A DNA stretch of 64,000 nucleotides, taken from contig NZ_JAQVKP010000008.1 in NCBI RefSeq assembly GCF_028694605.1, forward strand, positions 51,908-115,907, in the 5' to 3' direction. The translations under genes were made by a program, and so were the position numbers. Position 1 is the stretch's first letter. The number at the start of each line of letters is the position of its first letter. This DNA comes from Sulfurimonas sp. (GTDB lineage: Bacteria > Campylobacterota > Campylobacteria > Campylobacterales > Sulfurimonadaceae). The notes below the pieces were generated by a model. The model saw only the letters and a list, made by a program, of their open reading frames with translations. It searched no databases and was not told the origin of the DNA. Of this stretch, positions 1 to 9,906 are shown one piece after another.

Positions 1-343
1 CCTCATCCCACTCCCAAAAAGACTATCAAAAGCGCTATTGGAGGCACTGGAAGTAGAAGACACCGAGTGCAAAAAAATCAGTAACGAATCCAAAAAAAAG
101 CTAGAAAATATCCACGCATACGAGTTTGCACCGGCAGGAAATTTCGGTTTTAGCAAAGCCGAAGTAAGCCGCGGCGGAGTTTTGAGCGAGGAGCTAAACC
201 CCTACACTATGGAAGCATTGGATGTGAAAAATCTCTATTTTATAGGTGAAGCAGTAGATGTAACCGGAGAATTAGGCGGATACAACTTCCAATGGGCATT
301 TAGCAGTGGATATATCTGTGCAAAAGAAATAAATAGAAGCTAA
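1..343 (+). CDS. BaiN/HI0933-family flavoprotein, C-terminal part (5' end outside window)
   Basis: The reading frame is open to the left edge, so only about the last 113 residues are visible. The segment with FAPAGNFGFSKAEVSRGGV, then LYFIGEAVDVTGELGGYNFQ and a final AFSSGYICAKEI is the typical C-terminal end of HI0933/YhiN/BaiN NAD(P)/FAD-dependent oxidoreductases, where the last glycine-rich stretch closes the FAD site. The family is an uncharacterised or bile-acid-type flavin reductase group, so the substrate cannot be told. It ends one base before a tRNA on the opposite strand. The internal TTG at 38 is not a start; it only marks where an ORF finder would begin. Confidence 0.8.
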   Translation, partial: LIPLPKRLSKALLEALEVEDTECKKISNESKKKLENIHAYEFAPAGNFGFSKAEVSRGGVLSEELNPYTMEALDVKNLYFIGEAVDVTGELGGYNFQWAFSSGYICAKEINRS

Positions 344-344
344 G

Positions 345-420
345 TGGTGCTCACAACTGGACTCGAACCAGTGACTTTTACCTTGTCGAGGTAACACTCT
401 ACCAACTGAGTTATGCGAGC
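345..420 (-). tRNA. tRNA-Val (anticodon GAC)
   Basis: Read on the minus strand, the 76 nt form a full cloverleaf. The acceptor stem is GCTCGCA with TGTGAGC. The anticodon arm is TTACC, loop TCGACAA, GGTAA. The T-arm contains GGTTCGAGTCC and a CCA end is encoded. Anticodon GAC reads the valine codons GUC and GUU. It lies tail-to-tail with the flavoprotein gene. Confidence 0.95.
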
Positions 421-551
421 GAGGGTGGAATTTTACCAAAAAAAACTTAAAGTAATTTTTCAAATAGACTCTTTATTTTGTTTGATGAAAAAGTTGTTAA
501 ATTTTCGTAAATTGAGGAGTATATTTACTTTGGATTTAGGTATGTTAGGTG

Positions 552-569
552 TATAATTTCGTCTATAAT
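552..569 (+). promoter_or_regulatory. Probable promoter of pckA (two -10 boxes)
   Basis: Two perfect TATAAT hexamers lie at 552-557 and 564-569, 25-40 bases before the pckA start, in an AT-rich intergenic stretch (421-593). No good -35 hexamer is visible, as is usual for primary promoters in Campylobacterota. The second box would leave a leader of about 18 nt. Confidence 0.5.
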
Positions 570-593
570 TAAAAAAGTACCATAAGGCAAGTT

Positions 594-2180
594 ATGAACT
601 TAACCGAGTTAGAAGAGATAGGTTTAAGGAATGTTGGTAAGATTTATCATAATCTTAGTTATGATGAGTTAATTCGCCACGAGATAGAGAATGGTGAGTG
701 CGTGCTTACAAAACAGGGCGCTACCGCCGTGGATACAGGCGTTTTTACAGGGCGCAGTCCAAAAGATAAATATTTCGTTGATAGAGACCCTTCCAACAGA
801 TACATCGCTTGGGGTGATGTTAATCATAAAGTAAGTGAAGAAATTTTTAAAGAGCTTTTAGAGGTGGCAAGAGAGCAACTCTCAGGCAAAGACCTTTATG
901 TTACTGATGTTTATAGTGGCGCAAGTGTTGACTCAAAGCGTTCCATCCGTTTTGTTACAGAGATAGCGTGGCAGGCGCATTTTGTAAAAAATATGTTCAT
1001 TCGCCCGACTGAAACTGAGCTTGATGGTTTTAAGCCACAGTTTACGGTTCTAAATGCTTGTAAAGCAGTAAATGAGAAGTGGAAAGAGCATGGGTTAAAC
1101 TCAGAAGTTTTTGTTTTGTTTGATATCGAAAACAATCTTTCGATTATCGGTGGTACTTGGTATGGCGGAGAACTGAAAAAGGGTATCTTCTCTATGATGA
1201 ACTATTGGCTGCCGCTGGAGAATAAGCTTTCCATGCACTGCTCTGCCAATGTCGGAAAGAATGGTGATACAGCACTTTTCTTCGGACTAAGCGGTACGGG
1301 AAAGACTACATTGTCAACCGACCCTTACAGAAAACTTATCGGGGATGATGAGCATGGCTGGGATGACAAGGGTGTCTTTAACTTTGAAGGCGGATGTTAT
1401 GCCAAGGTGATTAACCTTGACGGAAACAACGAGCCTGAGATTTACAATGCTATCAAAAGAGGCGCACTGCTTGAAAATGTTGTCCTTGATGATGATGGTA
1501 TCGTAAACTACAATGACGGAAGCAAAACAGAAAACACTCGCGTCTCTTACCCTATAGAGCATATTAAAAACCACGAAGTCTCGCTAAGTGCCGGACATCC
1601 TCAAAATATCATCTTCTTAACTGCCGACGCTTTTGGCGTTCTTCCTCCGGTTTCAAAACTTACTCGTGATCAGGCAATGTACTACTTCTTAAGCGGCTAT
1701 ACTGCTAAAGTGGCAGGAACCGAGAGAGGCATCACTGAGCCGGTTGCTACATTTAGCGCATGTTTTGGAGAGGCTTTTTTACCGCTTCATCCGACGGTGT
1801 ATGCCAAGCTTTTAGGTGAAAAAATTGATGAGCATAATGTTCATGTTTATCTTGTAAATACAGGATGGACAGGCGGAGCGTATGGTGTGGGCAAGAGAAT
1901 GAGCATCAAAGATACCCGCGCTTGTATCAACGCTATTCTTGATGGCAGTATAAACAAAAGTGAGTTTGACACCACAAAAACATTCAGACTTCATGTGCCT
2001 AAAACGCTAGGAGATATCAACCCTGAGATACTCAACCCGAGAAATGCGTGGAGCGACAAAGAGGCTTTTGATGCAACAAGAGATACTTTGGCGGAGATGT
2101 TTATCAAAAACTTTAAAAAGTACCAAAAAGAAGATAGTGAGTTTGACTACTCTGCTGCAGGACCAAAAGTAGGGGGTTGA
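594..2180 (+). CDS. pckA: Phosphoenolpyruvate carboxykinase (ATP)
   Basis: Converts oxaloacetate and ATP to PEP, CO2 and ADP, linking the TCA cycle to sugar synthesis in the cytosol. The 528 residues match the usual length. The substrate-binding [10 protein letters not shown] lies near residue 52. The kinase-1a P-loop [13 protein letters not shown] is near residues 231-243, followed by kinase-2 GDDEHGW, which provides metal and nucleotide contacts. The late R-G-I-T-E-P segment and GWTGGAYG are also family hallmarks. The start is supported by AAGGCAAG eight bases before the ATG. It is monocistronic, ending tail-to-tail with the DedA gene five bases away. In autotrophic Campylobacterota this enzyme feeds gluconeogenesis from reductive TCA products. 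Confidence 0.97.
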   Translation: MNLTELEEIGLRNVGKIYHNLSYDELIRHEIENGECVLTKQGATAVDTGVFTGRSPKDKYFVDRDPSNRYIAWGDVNHKVSEEIFKELLEVAREQLSGKDLYVTDVYSGASVDSKRSIRFVTEIAWQAHFVKNMFIRPTETELDGFKPQFTVLNACKAVNEKWKEHGLNSEVFVLFDIENNLSIIGGTWYGGELKKGIFSMMNYWLPLENKLSMHCSANVGKNGDTALFFGLSGTGKTTLSTDPYRKLIGDDEHGWDDKGVFNFEGGCYAKVINLDGNNEPEIYNAIKRGALLENVVLDDDGIVNYNDGSKTENTRVSYPIEHIKNHEVSLSAGHPQNIIFLTADAFGVLPPVSKLTRDQAMYYFLSGYTAKVAGTERGITEPVATFSACFGEAFLPLHPTVYAKLLGEKIDEHNVHVYLVNTGWTGGAYGVGKRMSIKDTRACINAILDGSINKSEFDTTKTFRLHVPKTLGDINPEILNPRNAWSDKEAFDATRDTLAEMFIKNFKKYQKEDSEFDYSAAGPKVGG

Positions 2181-2185
2181 TCTCT

Positions 2186-2752
2186 CTACTTTTGCTTCTT
2201 TTTTGTTGCATAGTTCATATAAGTCCACAAGGTGACTCCGAAAACTACCAGAATGATTGGCGCTATCCAAGGTCTCTCGGCGACGGCTTCTGCCATTTTT
2301 ACCAAAAATCCTCCAGAGTAAAAGCTTCCAAATCCAAAAACTAAAGCCCAGAGAGCGGCTCCGAAAATATTAAAAAATGCAAACTTTTTAAAATCATATT
2401 TTGTAAGTCCGATGGTTATGGGGATAATAGTTTTTATGCCATAGATAAACTTCTGAACGACAATAATCCAAGAGTCGTTTTTTTTGAGCAAAAGATGTGC
2501 AAGAGCCAGTTTTCTTCTATGTTTGCGAAGCCCATCCATCATCATACTTTTTTGGTAGCGTGCCATATAAAAAAGCATAAAACTCCCGAGTGCATTTGCC
2601 ATAAACGCTATAAATATGGAGAGTCCCAAATCCATCTTTCCCATATAAGAGAGAACTCCGGCGGCGACAATCGCCACAAATCCTCCGCCAAGCGAGTAGA
2701 GAAAAAGTCCTATGTAACCGTAAGTGGCTAAGTTGCTAAATGTATCTTCCAT
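2186..2752 (-). CDS. DedA family membrane protein
   Basis: A 188-residue inner-membrane protein of the DedA/SNARE-associated (VTT) family, which in studied members acts as an undecaprenyl-phosphate or phospholipid flippase/transporter and supports envelope integrity. The N-terminal segment with YGYIGLFLYSLGGGFVAIVAAG, a re-entrant-type loop, the central GxMLFYMAR region and the F-G-x-x-x-W-P motif equivalent (FIYGIKTIIPITIGL) fit the family, with at least four hydrophobic segments. The gene starts seven bases after the uvrB stop, so uvrB and this gene are probably cotranscribed. The exact substrate cannot be told from sequence. Confidence 0.85.
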   Translation of the reverse strand: MEDTFSNLATYGYIGLFLYSLGGGFVAIVAAGVLSYMGKMDLGLSIFIAFMANALGSFMLFYMARYQKSMMMDGLRKHRRKLALAHLLLKKNDSWIIVVQKFIYGIKTIIPITIGLTKYDFKKFAFFNIFGAALWALVFGFGSFYSGGFLVKMAEAVAERPWIAPIILVVFGVTLWTYMNYATKKKQK

Positions 2753-2759
2753 GCTAATC

Positions 2760-4742
2760 CTATAATTTTTTGAGTTTTGCTATCTCATCACGCAGGCGTG
2801 CAGCCTCTTCAAAGTTAAGTTCTCGTGCAGCCTCTTTCATCTTTAAAGAGAGTTGTGTAACAAGTGCTTTTCTCTCTGAAGCCGGCATTTTATCTATTTT
2901 TTTATTTTTTTGGTAAATGGCGCCATAATCCTCTACTTTGAGATTCTCATCAAGTTTTCGGATAGTGGTTGTCGGTGTGATGCCATGTGTTTTGTTGAAT
3001 TCATTTTGCATCGCTCTTCTTGCGTTGGTAGTATCGATGGCCTTTTGCATAGAGAGCGTTACCTTGTTGGCATAGAGGATAACTTTGCCGTTTGCATTTC
3101 TTGCCCCACGTCCGATGGTCTGTATGAGTGAGGTTTCGCTTCTTAAAAAGCCCTCTTTGTCGGCATCCAAAATCGCAACAAGGCTTACTTCTGGCAGGTC
3201 AAGCCCTTCACGAAGAAGATTGATGCCGATAAGCACATCAAACTCTCCAAGGCGCAATGCTCTTATGATTTGGTTGCGCTCTATGGTGTCGATGTCGGAG
3301 TGCATATACTGTACTTTTATGCCCAAATCAGCGAGGTATCTGGTAAGTGCTTCTGCCATTTTTTTGGTCAGAACGGTTATAAGTACACGCTCATTTTTTG
3401 CTACCACTTTTTTTATCTCATCATGGATATCTTCTACTTGGTTAGTGGACGGTTTTACCTCTAAGATGGGGTCCAAAAGCCCTGTTGGTCGTATAATTTG
3501 CTCTGCTTTTACGCTTGAGAGTTCCCGTTCATATTTTGATGGCGTAGCCGAGACAAAAAGGTAGTGCGGAGCTTTTGTGATGTACTCATCAAGCATAAGC
3601 GGGCGGTTGTCAAGTGCGCTTGGCAGACGAAAGCCATACTCTACCAAAACTTCCTTTCTTGCTCTGTCACCCGCATACATACCGCGATATTGAGGAAGCG
3701 AAACATGTGATTCATCGACGATGACTAGATACTCTTTGTGGTGCAGCGCAAAGTAGTCAAGCAGTGTGTATGGTGCTTCTCCCGCTTTTTTTTCAGTAAG
3801 CAGCCTTGAGTAGTTTTCTATCCCTTTGCACATGCCTGTTGTCTGGAGCATCTCAAGGTCAAATTCCACCCTCTGTTTGAGGCGTTGGTACTCAACAATC
3901 TTTCCCTCTTTTTGAAAGTAAGCCAGACGTTCATGCAGCTCATCTTCTATCCGTTTGATAGCGATAGCCATTTTTTCTTGCCTGACGCTAAACTGGGAGG
4001 TTGCGTAGATAGTAAGCTGTTTATGCTCCTCAAGTTTTTTGTTGTCTATGACATCAAAGGTATAAATCGCCTCTATCTCATCTCCAAAAAACTCAATGCG
4101 AACCGCCTCTTGCTCGAAGTATGGCGGATAAACATCCAAACTCTCGCCGTTTACCCGTATGTGCCCACTGTCAAAATAGGTGTCATTTCTTGTATAGCCC
4201 ATCTCCACAAGACGGTAGAGCAGTTTTTTTTGTGCAATAGTGTCGCCGATGGCAACGGACTGTACCATGTTTTCATACTCTTCTGGGTCTCCCAGACCGT
4301 AGTTTGCAGAGACGGAAGCCACGACAATAACATCATCATAAGAGAGCAGAGAAGCTGTTGAGGAGAGGCGCAAGCGCTCAAGTTCATCATTGATAGCACT
4401 GTCTTTTTCTATAAAAAGATCTTGGCGCGGTATATAAGCCTCAGGCTGGTAGTAGTCATAATAGCTTACAAAATACTCAACATGGTTTTTGGAAAAAAAC
4501 TGCCGAAACTCGCTGTAGAGCTGTGCCGCAAGTGTTTTATTGTGCGTCATGATAATGGTCGGCATCTGTACTTTTTCGATGATACGTGCCATCGTGTGTG
4601 TTTTGCCGCTTCCAGTTACTCCCTCAAGGGTTTGATAGCGGTTGCCCTTGAGGATAGAGCTGCTCAAAACCTCTATCGCTTTTGGCTGATCGCCCGCAGG
4701 CTCATAGTCTGATACTACTTGGAAGGTGTTTTTTTTATTCAT
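2760..4742 (-). CDS. uvrB: Excinuclease ABC subunit B
   Basis: UvrB loads on damaged DNA with UvrA and then recruits UvrC for dual incision in nucleotide excision repair. The P-loop [10 protein letters not shown] follows the family-typical N-terminus ending in AGDQPKAI. The DNA-probing beta-hairpin region [13 protein letters not shown], the helicase motifs ([25 protein letters not shown]) and the C-terminal UVR helix pair ([18 protein letters not shown]) are all present. I place the start at the ATG at 4742 because the protein then begins MNKKNTFQ, as in other UvrBs. An upstream GTG at 4769 would add nine residues and overlap the neighbour. A TATAAT at 4748-4753 lies just upstream; if used as a -10 box it would give an almost leaderless mRNA. 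Confidence 0.96.
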   Translation of the reverse strand: MNKKNTFQVVSDYEPAGDQPKAIEVLSSSILKGNRYQTLEGVTGSGKTHTMARIIEKVQMPTIIMTHNKTLAAQLYSEFRQFFSKNHVEYFVSYYDYYQPEAYIPRQDLFIEKDSAINDELERLRLSSTASLLSYDDVIVVASVSANYGLGDPEEYENMVQSVAIGDTIAQKKLLYRLVEMGYTRNDTYFDSGHIRVNGESLDVYPPYFEQEAVRIEFFGDEIEAIYTFDVIDNKKLEEHKQLTIYATSQFSVRQEKMAIAIKRIEDELHERLAYFQKEGKIVEYQRLKQRVEFDLEMLQTTGMCKGIENYSRLLTEKKAGEAPYTLLDYFALHHKEYLVIVDESHVSLPQYRGMYAGDRARKEVLVEYGFRLPSALDNRPLMLDEYITKAPHYLFVSATPSKYERELSSVKAEQIIRPTGLLDPILEVKPSTNQVEDIHDEIKKVVAKNERVLITVLTKKMAEALTRYLADLGIKVQYMHSDIDTIERNQIIRALRLGEFDVLIGINLLREGLDLPEVSLVAILDADKEGFLRSETSLIQTIGRGARNANGKVILYANKVTLSMQKAIDTTNARRAMQNEFNKTHGITPTTTIRKLDENLKVEDYGAIYQKNKKIDKMPASERKALVTQLSLKMKEAARELNFEEAARLRDEIAKLKKL

Positions 4743-4761
4743 GGATGCGATTATACCAGAG

Positions 4762-5628
4762 TTAACCAAACCGCTTTTTGTAGGTGCATTTTTTGCATAG
4801 CTCCTCTACTGCTATGCTGTTTTTAAAACCATCAATGATATCTTGCGCTCTTTTGGCACTCAAAATATCTTTGAGGCTTGTTTGGTTAAGATTGCCTAGG
4901 TTGATAACACCGTCCCCATCCAGACAACATGGAACAACAGTTCCGTTTGCAAGGATGCCGATGTGTGATTTGAGTCCGTGGCATGTCCCATCACTTTTGT
5001 GCGTTGCACTCATGGACGGCCACTCAAAGTAGTTGTCAAAATCAAGAAGCACTTTGCATGCCAAGCGGATGGATGCAGGTTTTTCTTTATAAACACTGTT
5101 TTCATCAAGAGAAGAGCCAAAAAAAGTGTTGAGCTTTTCAAAAACCATCGTGTTATATGAAGCTTCACTTGCAAAGGTATCAAGATTCCAAAGACGAAGA
5201 TTGATAAACGGTTTTGGATAGTGTGCCAGTTTTTGTGCGCAGTGACGAAAAATTGCATCAATATAGGTGCCAAAGGGCATTGTCAGGCTGTTTTTGTTGA
5301 AACTGTTAAGTGAGATATTGAGCTGGCGTACCGCAGGATGAAAAAGAGTAGCGCTTTTATGTCTTTGAAGATAGTAGCCGCTTGTCGTAAGCTCCACTTC
5401 AAAAGCGTGTTTTTGGGCGATATCAAGATAGTCATGTAGATTTGAGAGTGTCAAAGGGTCACCCATCACATGCAGAGCAATACTCTTTGTGTATGGGCGA
5501 AGCTGTTGCAGCACATTTTCAAAAAAAGGGAGCGTCATGGTTTTTGACGGCTCTTGTTTTGGAGGGCAAAAGCTGCATGCCAGACCGCAGATATTTGTTG
5601 TTTCGATATAGACACGATGAAATTTCAT
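4762..5628 (-). CDS. Radical SAM/SPASM domain protein
   Basis: A 288-residue radical SAM enzyme. The cluster-binding motif CGLACSFC (C-x3-C-x2-C) is near residues 14-21 and a GDPLTL segment stands in for the GGE motif. A C-terminal SPASM-type cysteine set follows ([20 protein letters not shown]), which should hold one or two auxiliary iron-sulfur clusters. Family members modify peptides or cofactors, but no substrate gene is evident. It lies directly upstream of uvrB in the same direction. The small secreted peptide gene at 5759 is divergent and not an obvious substrate, though its proximity is worth noting. Confidence 0.8.
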   Translation of the reverse strand: MKFHRVYIETTNICGLACSFCPPKQEPSKTMTLPFFENVLQQLRPYTKSIALHVMGDPLTLSNLHDYLDIAQKHAFEVELTTSGYYLQRHKSATLFHPAVRQLNISLNSFNKNSLTMPFGTYIDAIFRHCAQKLAHYPKPFINLRLWNLDTFASEASYNTMVFEKLNTFFGSSLDENSVYKEKPASIRLACKVLLDFDNYFEWPSMSATHKSDGTCHGLKSHIGILANGTVVPCCLDGDGVINLGNLNQTSLKDILSAKRAQDIIDGFKNSIAVEELCKKCTYKKRFG

Positions 5629-5692
5629 CTTATTCCTTAGGTAAAACTTAAAACAAAAAGATAATTAAAAAGAGATAAGAAAGACAAAAGAT

Positions 5693-5717
5693 AAATCGGA
5701 TAAAATTTCTCCGATTT
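5693..5717. promoter_or_regulatory. Inverted repeat around a -10-like box between divergent genes
   Basis: AAATCGGA (5693-5700) and TCCGATTT (5710-5717) are perfect complements separated by nine bases containing TAAAAT. The repeat lies between the radical SAM gene and the small secreted peptide gene and could be a regulator operator over the peptide gene's promoter. A weak terminator is the alternative. Confidence 0.4.
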
Positions 5718-5758
5718 AAAATATTAGAGGGTAACGCTCTCTTACCAAAGGACACACG

Positions 5759-5890
5759 ATGAAAAAAATCATCTTACTAATCGCATTGACACTAGGTGCT
5801 CTCCAAGCTAACGATATTGTACATTATGATGCTAACGAAGCGGAAGCTCCAATTAGCAAGCCCAACCACCCAAATACAGATATTCATTAA
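5759..5890 (+). CDS. Small secreted peptide (43 residues)
   Basis: A short ORF with a good ribosome site (AAAGGA, 7 bases before the ATG). The product begins MKKIILLIALTLGALQA, a classic signal peptide with a likely cleavage after QA. It leaves a mature peptide of about 26 residues rich in Asp, Glu, Asn, His and Pro that ends in DIH. A hairpin terminator follows. I do not recognise the family. Its histidines and acidic residues could bind metal, but that is only a guess. It is divergent from the radical SAM gene. Confidence 0.65.
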   Translation: MKKIILLIALTLGALQANDIVHYDANEAEAPISKPNHPNTDIH

Positions 5891-5918
5891 TATCTGATTT
5901 TTCTATTTCTCCTTCTAA

Positions 5919-5943
5919 GATAGGTCTTTACCGTTGACCTATT
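5919..5943. terminator. Bidirectional hairpin terminator
   Basis: ATAGGTC (5920-5926) and GACCTAT (5936-5942) form a seven-pair stem with a nine-base loop. It is flanked by AAG and TTTT, so it can end both the small peptide gene and the convergent MscS gene. Confidence 0.65.
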
Positions 5944-7386
5944 TTAGAATATCTCACTTCCTTTTTGACTTTTGTAAAATTCAACTCCATTCTCAAGAAG
6001 TTTTTTGACGATTTTTTGGCTCAGTTGCGATTTTAATTCCATTATCTGATGATAAGGTGCTGCATACCAGACATAAAGTATAAAGCAGGGATTTTTTTCA
6101 TCCGGAATAAAATGGACACGCGGTCGAAACTCACGAGAGCGCATATCGTAGCGATTTTTTAGGCTTGAGAACTGCTTTGAAGCAACATCCATATAACGCT
6201 CTGTTGCCTCTAAAGCTACTGCGCTTACAAGCTCTTCAATCTTTTTTGTATCTGCGTCAAAAGAGAGACGAAACTCTATGAGGTCGTAGATAGTTTTCAT
6301 CTTATCATGCGTATAGTTATAGACATAGTTGGTCACAAAAAAGTTGTTTGGTATAAAAACTGTTCTTCCGGAGCGTTTTAAATTGAGTGCCGTTGTATTG
6401 TTGATACCTTCGTAAAGAGTAACTTGAAAGAGGGATATGTCGATTATCTCGCCTATGATTTGATTGTTATTGATTTGGATAAGAATTCTGTCTCCGACTT
6501 TGATAAAGTTTCCAAATGATAGATGAAACCATGTAGCCATGCTTTGGATGTACTCTTTCATGCTTATCGTCATTGCTGCGCCAATTACACCGATGAGTGT
6601 AGCTGCATAGACAATATTGCTGATATTGAAGATGATAAGCATAAGTAAAATAACAAAGAAAAATGTGATGTTAAGCACACGTTTCATTCTAAAGAGGCGG
6701 TCATCATCTTTGATTTTTTTTGAAATAAAATACTTTAGTAGATGAAACAGAAAAAACATGAGAAACAAAATGGCGATTTTAACAACATGAATCGGCAGCT
6801 GCGTCTGCTTATATGTCTCAAGTTCGTTAAGATAACTCTGTTTTGTACGTCTTAAAACTTCTTTTTTGTTATCTAAAAGTCCAGCGGCACTTCCAAAAAA
6901 ATCAAGTGCTTTTTGAAGTTGTTGTTCCTTGGTGACGTTCTTAACCTCTAGCTCTTTGGTTGTTGCAAGCTCTTTTTCTAAAAATGTAAGAGCTTGAATA
7001 AATTCATCCTCTAAAAGGTTAAGACGCTGTGTTTGAATCTTAAATTTGCTTTTTTGGTTAGTAAAGATAAACTCCAAGAGAGTAATCTCTTCAACTTTTT
7101 CAAGTGTAATTTTATCAAGAATGGTGTCAAAAGATTGTGGAAGCTCATCAATAATTTTCTTTTTGCTTTGTTGCAGTTCAAGAAGTTGTTTAAGTTCTGT
7201 TTTTTTCTTTCCCCATGACTCTTTTATCGATTTTTCAAGTGTTTTTATCTCTTCATCAAGTGCTTGCGCTTTGAGGGAGTTGCTATAGACTTGTAGCCAA
7301 CTGTTTTTCTCCTTCTCAAGATAGTCAACATTTTGTGCATTTAGAAACAAAGAGACAAATAACAGAATTGGTATAAAGTTTCGCAT
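5944..7386 (-). CDS. MscS-family mechanosensitive channel
   Basis: A 480-residue membrane protein with a signal peptide (hydrophobic residues 4-17), a periplasmic coiled-coil region (about residues 20-195, Lys/Glu/Leu-rich), then transmembrane helices (IAILFLMFFLFHLL, FFFVILLMLIIFNISNIVYAATLIGVIGAAMTISM split over two helices) leading into the MscS beta domain. The beta-domain core is seen in the FGNFIKVGDRI and VFIPNNFFVTNYVYNYT regions. Family members release solutes on hypo-osmotic shock. The long periplasmic extension resembles MscK/YbdG-like variants more than E. coli MscS. It starts ten bases after the M42 peptidase gene on the same strand, suggesting one operon running leftwards. Confidence 0.85.
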   Translation of the reverse strand: MRNFIPILLFVSLFLNAQNVDYLEKEKNSWLQVYSNSLKAQALDEEIKTLEKSIKESWGKKKTELKQLLELQQSKKKIIDELPQSFDTILDKITLEKVEEITLLEFIFTNQKSKFKIQTQRLNLLEDEFIQALTFLEKELATTKELEVKNVTKEQQLQKALDFFGSAAGLLDNKKEVLRRTKQSYLNELETYKQTQLPIHVVKIAILFLMFFLFHLLKYFISKKIKDDDRLFRMKRVLNITFFFVILLMLIIFNISNIVYAATLIGVIGAAMTISMKEYIQSMATWFHLSFGNFIKVGDRILIQINNNQIIGEIIDISLFQVTLYEGINNTTALNLKRSGRTVFIPNNFFVTNYVYNYTHDKMKTIYDLIEFRLSFDADTKKIEELVSAVALEATERYMDVASKQFSSLKNRYDMRSREFRPRVHFIPDEKNPCFILYVWYAAPYHQIMELKSQLSQKIVKKLLENGVEFYKSQKGSEIF

Positions 7387-7396
7387 TTTATCCTCT

Positions 7397-8428
7397 TTAT
7401 ATTTTGTAGAGCTGTTTTAAAACAGTTATCATGCTCTCAATAGCTCTTGTGGTTGTCGTTTCATTGACGGTATGGTAACCGATAGTCGGTATTTGGAGTG
7501 TTGTTCCTTGAATTTCGCCTTTTGTTGCATGGATGAGTCTTCCAAGTTCGGTTGTTCCTAGCGAGCTTACTGTTCCGTTTTTACGCATTTTGTTTTTAAG
7601 ATAAGTATCTTTAAAATTAAATTTGATTTTCTCTTTTATTGCTATTTTTTTGATTTTGTTTTTTAAAGCAGAGCGAAAAATAGCATTGGAGTCTCTGTGT
7701 CTAAGGACAATATCGATGTTACGTATCTCTTCTAGCGTTGGGTACGGGCTTGTGTCCAGTACAAGCAGCTCATCCGTTTTTATATCAAAACGTCTAAACC
7801 ACTCCAGCAAAAACCTCCAACTCCTACCAGCCTCTTCTGAAGCCGTAAAAAAGGCAGTTCCCTGATATCCAAGAGAATATAGATAGATGATAATGGCAAT
7901 ACTGATAACATTGTCAAGCTGTGCAGAGACCAAATCGTCGTTAATCACAAGTTTATCCATAAAAGCGATAGGGATTCCGGGCAAAAGATAGTCAAAACCG
8001 TCTATTTTAAAAATAATGTTGTTTCTTCTTTCGCATAAAAAGGCATCTTTAATAGAGCCTAGCCCAAGGTAGCTTCCAGCCCATGGTTGGTAAGCCTGTA
8101 CTTTCTCATCCATAAATCTGGCAGTAAAGTTGCGTAAAAGCTGTTCCGAGTTGGAATCACCAGTCAAATCAGCTTTGTTTTTTGCGATAAACGCCGCATA
8201 CTGAAATTCATTGTGTCCCGTGCAGATAAGCCCGTGCCTGTCGGCGTGTGCCGAGATATAGCCGCTTTGAGGGCTACTCCCTTTTGCCACAAGTACACCG
8301 TCGTAATATTTAACAGTGATGCCAAGTTCTTCAAGCTCTCTTTTGATGAACATAAAAAAAGGCTGTTCCGCTCCCACGACACTGGGAATACGGATAAGCT
8401 GCTTTAGGATATCATAAAATAGTTCCAC
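7397..8428 (-). CDS. M42-family metallopeptidase
   Basis: A 343-residue protein of the M42 (glutamyl aminopeptidase/FrvX) group. Metal ligands are seen in YISAHADRHGL (His near residue 61), the central Asp of AQLDNVISI, TASEEAGRSW (catalytic Glu-Glu) and LDTSPYP. A late His in TIGYHTVNE is a further candidate ligand. M42 enzymes are cytosolic, usually dodecameric aminopeptidases that trim peptides. It lies two bases downstream of the rimK-like gene, so a role in trimming glutamate tails or small peptides made by that ligase is tempting but inferred only from context. Confidence 0.8.
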   Translation of the reverse strand: MELFYDILKQLIRIPSVVGAEQPFFMFIKRELEELGITVKYYDGVLVAKGSSPQSGYISAHADRHGLICTGHNEFQYAAFIAKNKADLTGDSNSEQLLRNFTARFMDEKVQAYQPWAGSYLGLGSIKDAFLCERRNNIIFKIDGFDYLLPGIPIAFMDKLVINDDLVSAQLDNVISIAIIIYLYSLGYQGTAFFTASEEAGRSWRFLLEWFRRFDIKTDELLVLDTSPYPTLEEIRNIDIVLRHRDSNAIFRSALKNKIKKIAIKEKIKFNFKDTYLKNKMRKNGTVSSLGTTELGRLIHATKGEIQGTTLQIPTIGYHTVNETTTTRAIESMITVLKQLYKI

Positions 8429-8430
8429 GC

Positions 8431-9363
8431 TTATGCCCCGATACTATCTTTTTTGATTTTTCTTTTTTTTGGGTGCGTCTTGCATTTTGGAGCAACATGT
8501 TGTGCTATATAATCCATAATTTTGCCGGCTATGTCTATTTTTGTTGATTTTTCAATCCCTTCTAGCCCGGGGGAAGAGTTTACTTCCATAACAAGCGGTC
8601 CGCGAGACGATGGAATCATATCAACTCCACAGATGCCAAGCCCCATTGCTTTTGCGGCTGCAAGTGCGGTTTCTTTCTCTTTTTTGGTGAGTTTATGTGC
8701 TACGGCACTTCCGCCTTGATGTAGGTTGGAGCGAAAATCTCCCTCCGCTCCTTGACGTTTCATGGCACCCACGACCTTTCCATCCACGATAAAAGCACGG
8801 ATGTCCGCACCGCCTGCTTCTTCTATGTATTCTTGAACAAGGAGGTTGACATCCATCCCGTAAAAGGCATCGAGTACAGATTTGGCAGCTTTTTCACTTT
8901 CTACCAAAACAACACCCACTCCTTGTGTTCCCTCAAGTATCTTAAGCACAAGCGGTGCACCACCACTGAGTGCAATAACATCTTTCGCGCTTGATTTGTT
9001 GGAAGCAAAGACGGTTTTTGGCATATCAATACCGTTTTTTGAAAGAATCTGAAGGCTTCTTAGTTTATCTCTGCTTCTCTTGATTGCCAAAGAACCTGTT
9101 GCACTAAAGACATCCATCATCTCAAAGTGTCGTACCATTGCCGTACCGTAAAATGTTCTGCTTGCACCTATTCTTGGGATGATTGCATCCGGTGTCGGAA
9201 GCTCTTGCCCCTCATAGTTGATTTTGAGCTCGTCTTTCATTATCTCTATACTGCATTTAAGATAGTCGATAACATGTGCTTCCCACCCTCTAGTTTCTGC
9301 AGCTTCTACCAATCTTTTTGTAGAGTAGAGTTCCTTGTTTCTTGATAGTATGTAAATTCTCAT
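8431..9363 (-). CDS. rimK: RimK-family alpha-L-glutamate ligase (ATP-grasp)
   Basis: A 310-residue ATP-grasp ligase that adds glutamate to a protein C-terminus (ribosomal protein S6 in E. coli) or makes glutamate-containing peptides. The N-terminal Rossmann-like part starts [15 protein letters not shown], as in RimK. The ATP-grasp core shows [34 protein letters not shown] and the magnesium site [14 protein letters not shown]. The last residues are basic, with repeated Lys-Lys. It overlaps the zinc protease gene by four bases (ATGA type), indicating translational coupling. Interestingly, rpsF (S6) lies in the same window at 51,910 and ends in an acidic tail. Confidence 0.88.
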   Translation of the reverse strand: MRIYILSRNKELYSTKRLVEAAETRGWEAHVIDYLKCSIEIMKDELKINYEGQELPTPDAIIPRIGASRTFYGTAMVRHFEMMDVFSATGSLAIKRSRDKLRSLQILSKNGIDMPKTVFASNKSSAKDVIALSGGAPLVLKILEGTQGVGVVLVESEKAAKSVLDAFYGMDVNLLVQEYIEEAGGADIRAFIVDGKVVGAMKRQGAEGDFRSNLHQGGSAVAHKLTKKEKETALAAAKAMGLGICGVDMIPSSRGPLVMEVNSSPGLEGIEKSTKIDIAGKIMDYIAQHVAPKCKTHPKKRKIKKDSIGA

Positions 9364-9794
9364 TTTTTCTCCTCTTTTGTCTGCTGTGTGAGATATTCTC
9401 GTGAAACATCAACTAAAAATTTTTTTGCTAAAAACTTTCTTCCTATAAGCATCGGATATTTCATGTCAGAGCGATTGGTGAGAGATATGACCGTTGTATA
9501 GCTTTTTCCAAAAAAATTAACCTTGACACGTACAGATGGTCTGTTTTCCGTCTTTCCGTTGGAACTCTTAATGCGTTTCATCTTATAAAGAGGCAAAGTC
9601 ATTTTTTTATAGTTATACGTTGGGTGCACTTCATCAACAAGTGTAAAATGGACTATGTCGTTTTCAACAAAGATGGCATCGCAGTGTAGTGCATTGGAGT
9701 CCGCACCTGTATCAATTTTTGCATCAAGATTGTATAGTTCTAAAATTGGAATGGAGATGACTTCTACTCTGCCGATAATTCTCTTTTTTACCAT
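9360..9794 (-). CDS. Retropepsin-like ATP-dependent zinc protease (RimB-like)
   Basis: A protein of 144 residues with the aspartic-protease-like core [16 protein letters not shown] near residues 22-37, as in the PF05618 putative zinc protease family (RimB in Pseudomonas, where it trims glutamate chains added by RimK). I prefer the ATG at 9794 ([12 protein letters not shown]) over the longer frame from 9875, because the family starts there and GGA lies nine bases upstream. It overlaps rimK, and together with the M42 peptidase it forms a three-gene ligase/protease set. Confidence 0.8.
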   Translation of the reverse strand: MVKKRIIGRVEVISIPILELYNLDAKIDTGADSNALHCDAIFVENDIVHFTLVDEVHPTYNYKKMTLPLYKMKRIKSSNGKTENRPSVRVKVNFFGKSYTTVISLTNRSDMKYPMLIGRKFLAKKFLVDVSREYLTQQTKEEKK

Positions 9795-9894
9795 CGAAAA
9801 ATCCAATATTTTAGGGAGATTATAGCATATAATATAGGTAAGATACGGTAGTTTTTTTAAGACTTTTTTTAGCAAACTTTTTTTTATTTGTGAG

Positions 9895-9900
9895 TATAAT
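9895..9900 (+). promoter_or_regulatory. -10 box of the 82-residue protein gene
   Basis: TATAAT at 9895-9900 in an AT-rich setting, with T-rich tracts upstream and no clear -35 box. It would start an RNA near 9907 and give a leader of about 128 nt before the ATG at 10035. Confidence 0.55.
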
Positions 9901-9906
9901 TTTGTA

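Noticed and set aside
4748..4753. TATAAT just before the uvrB start as proof of a leaderless uvrB mRNA
   Set aside because: The hexamer lies only five bases before the ATG and the upstream gene runs in the same direction, so chance is as likely.
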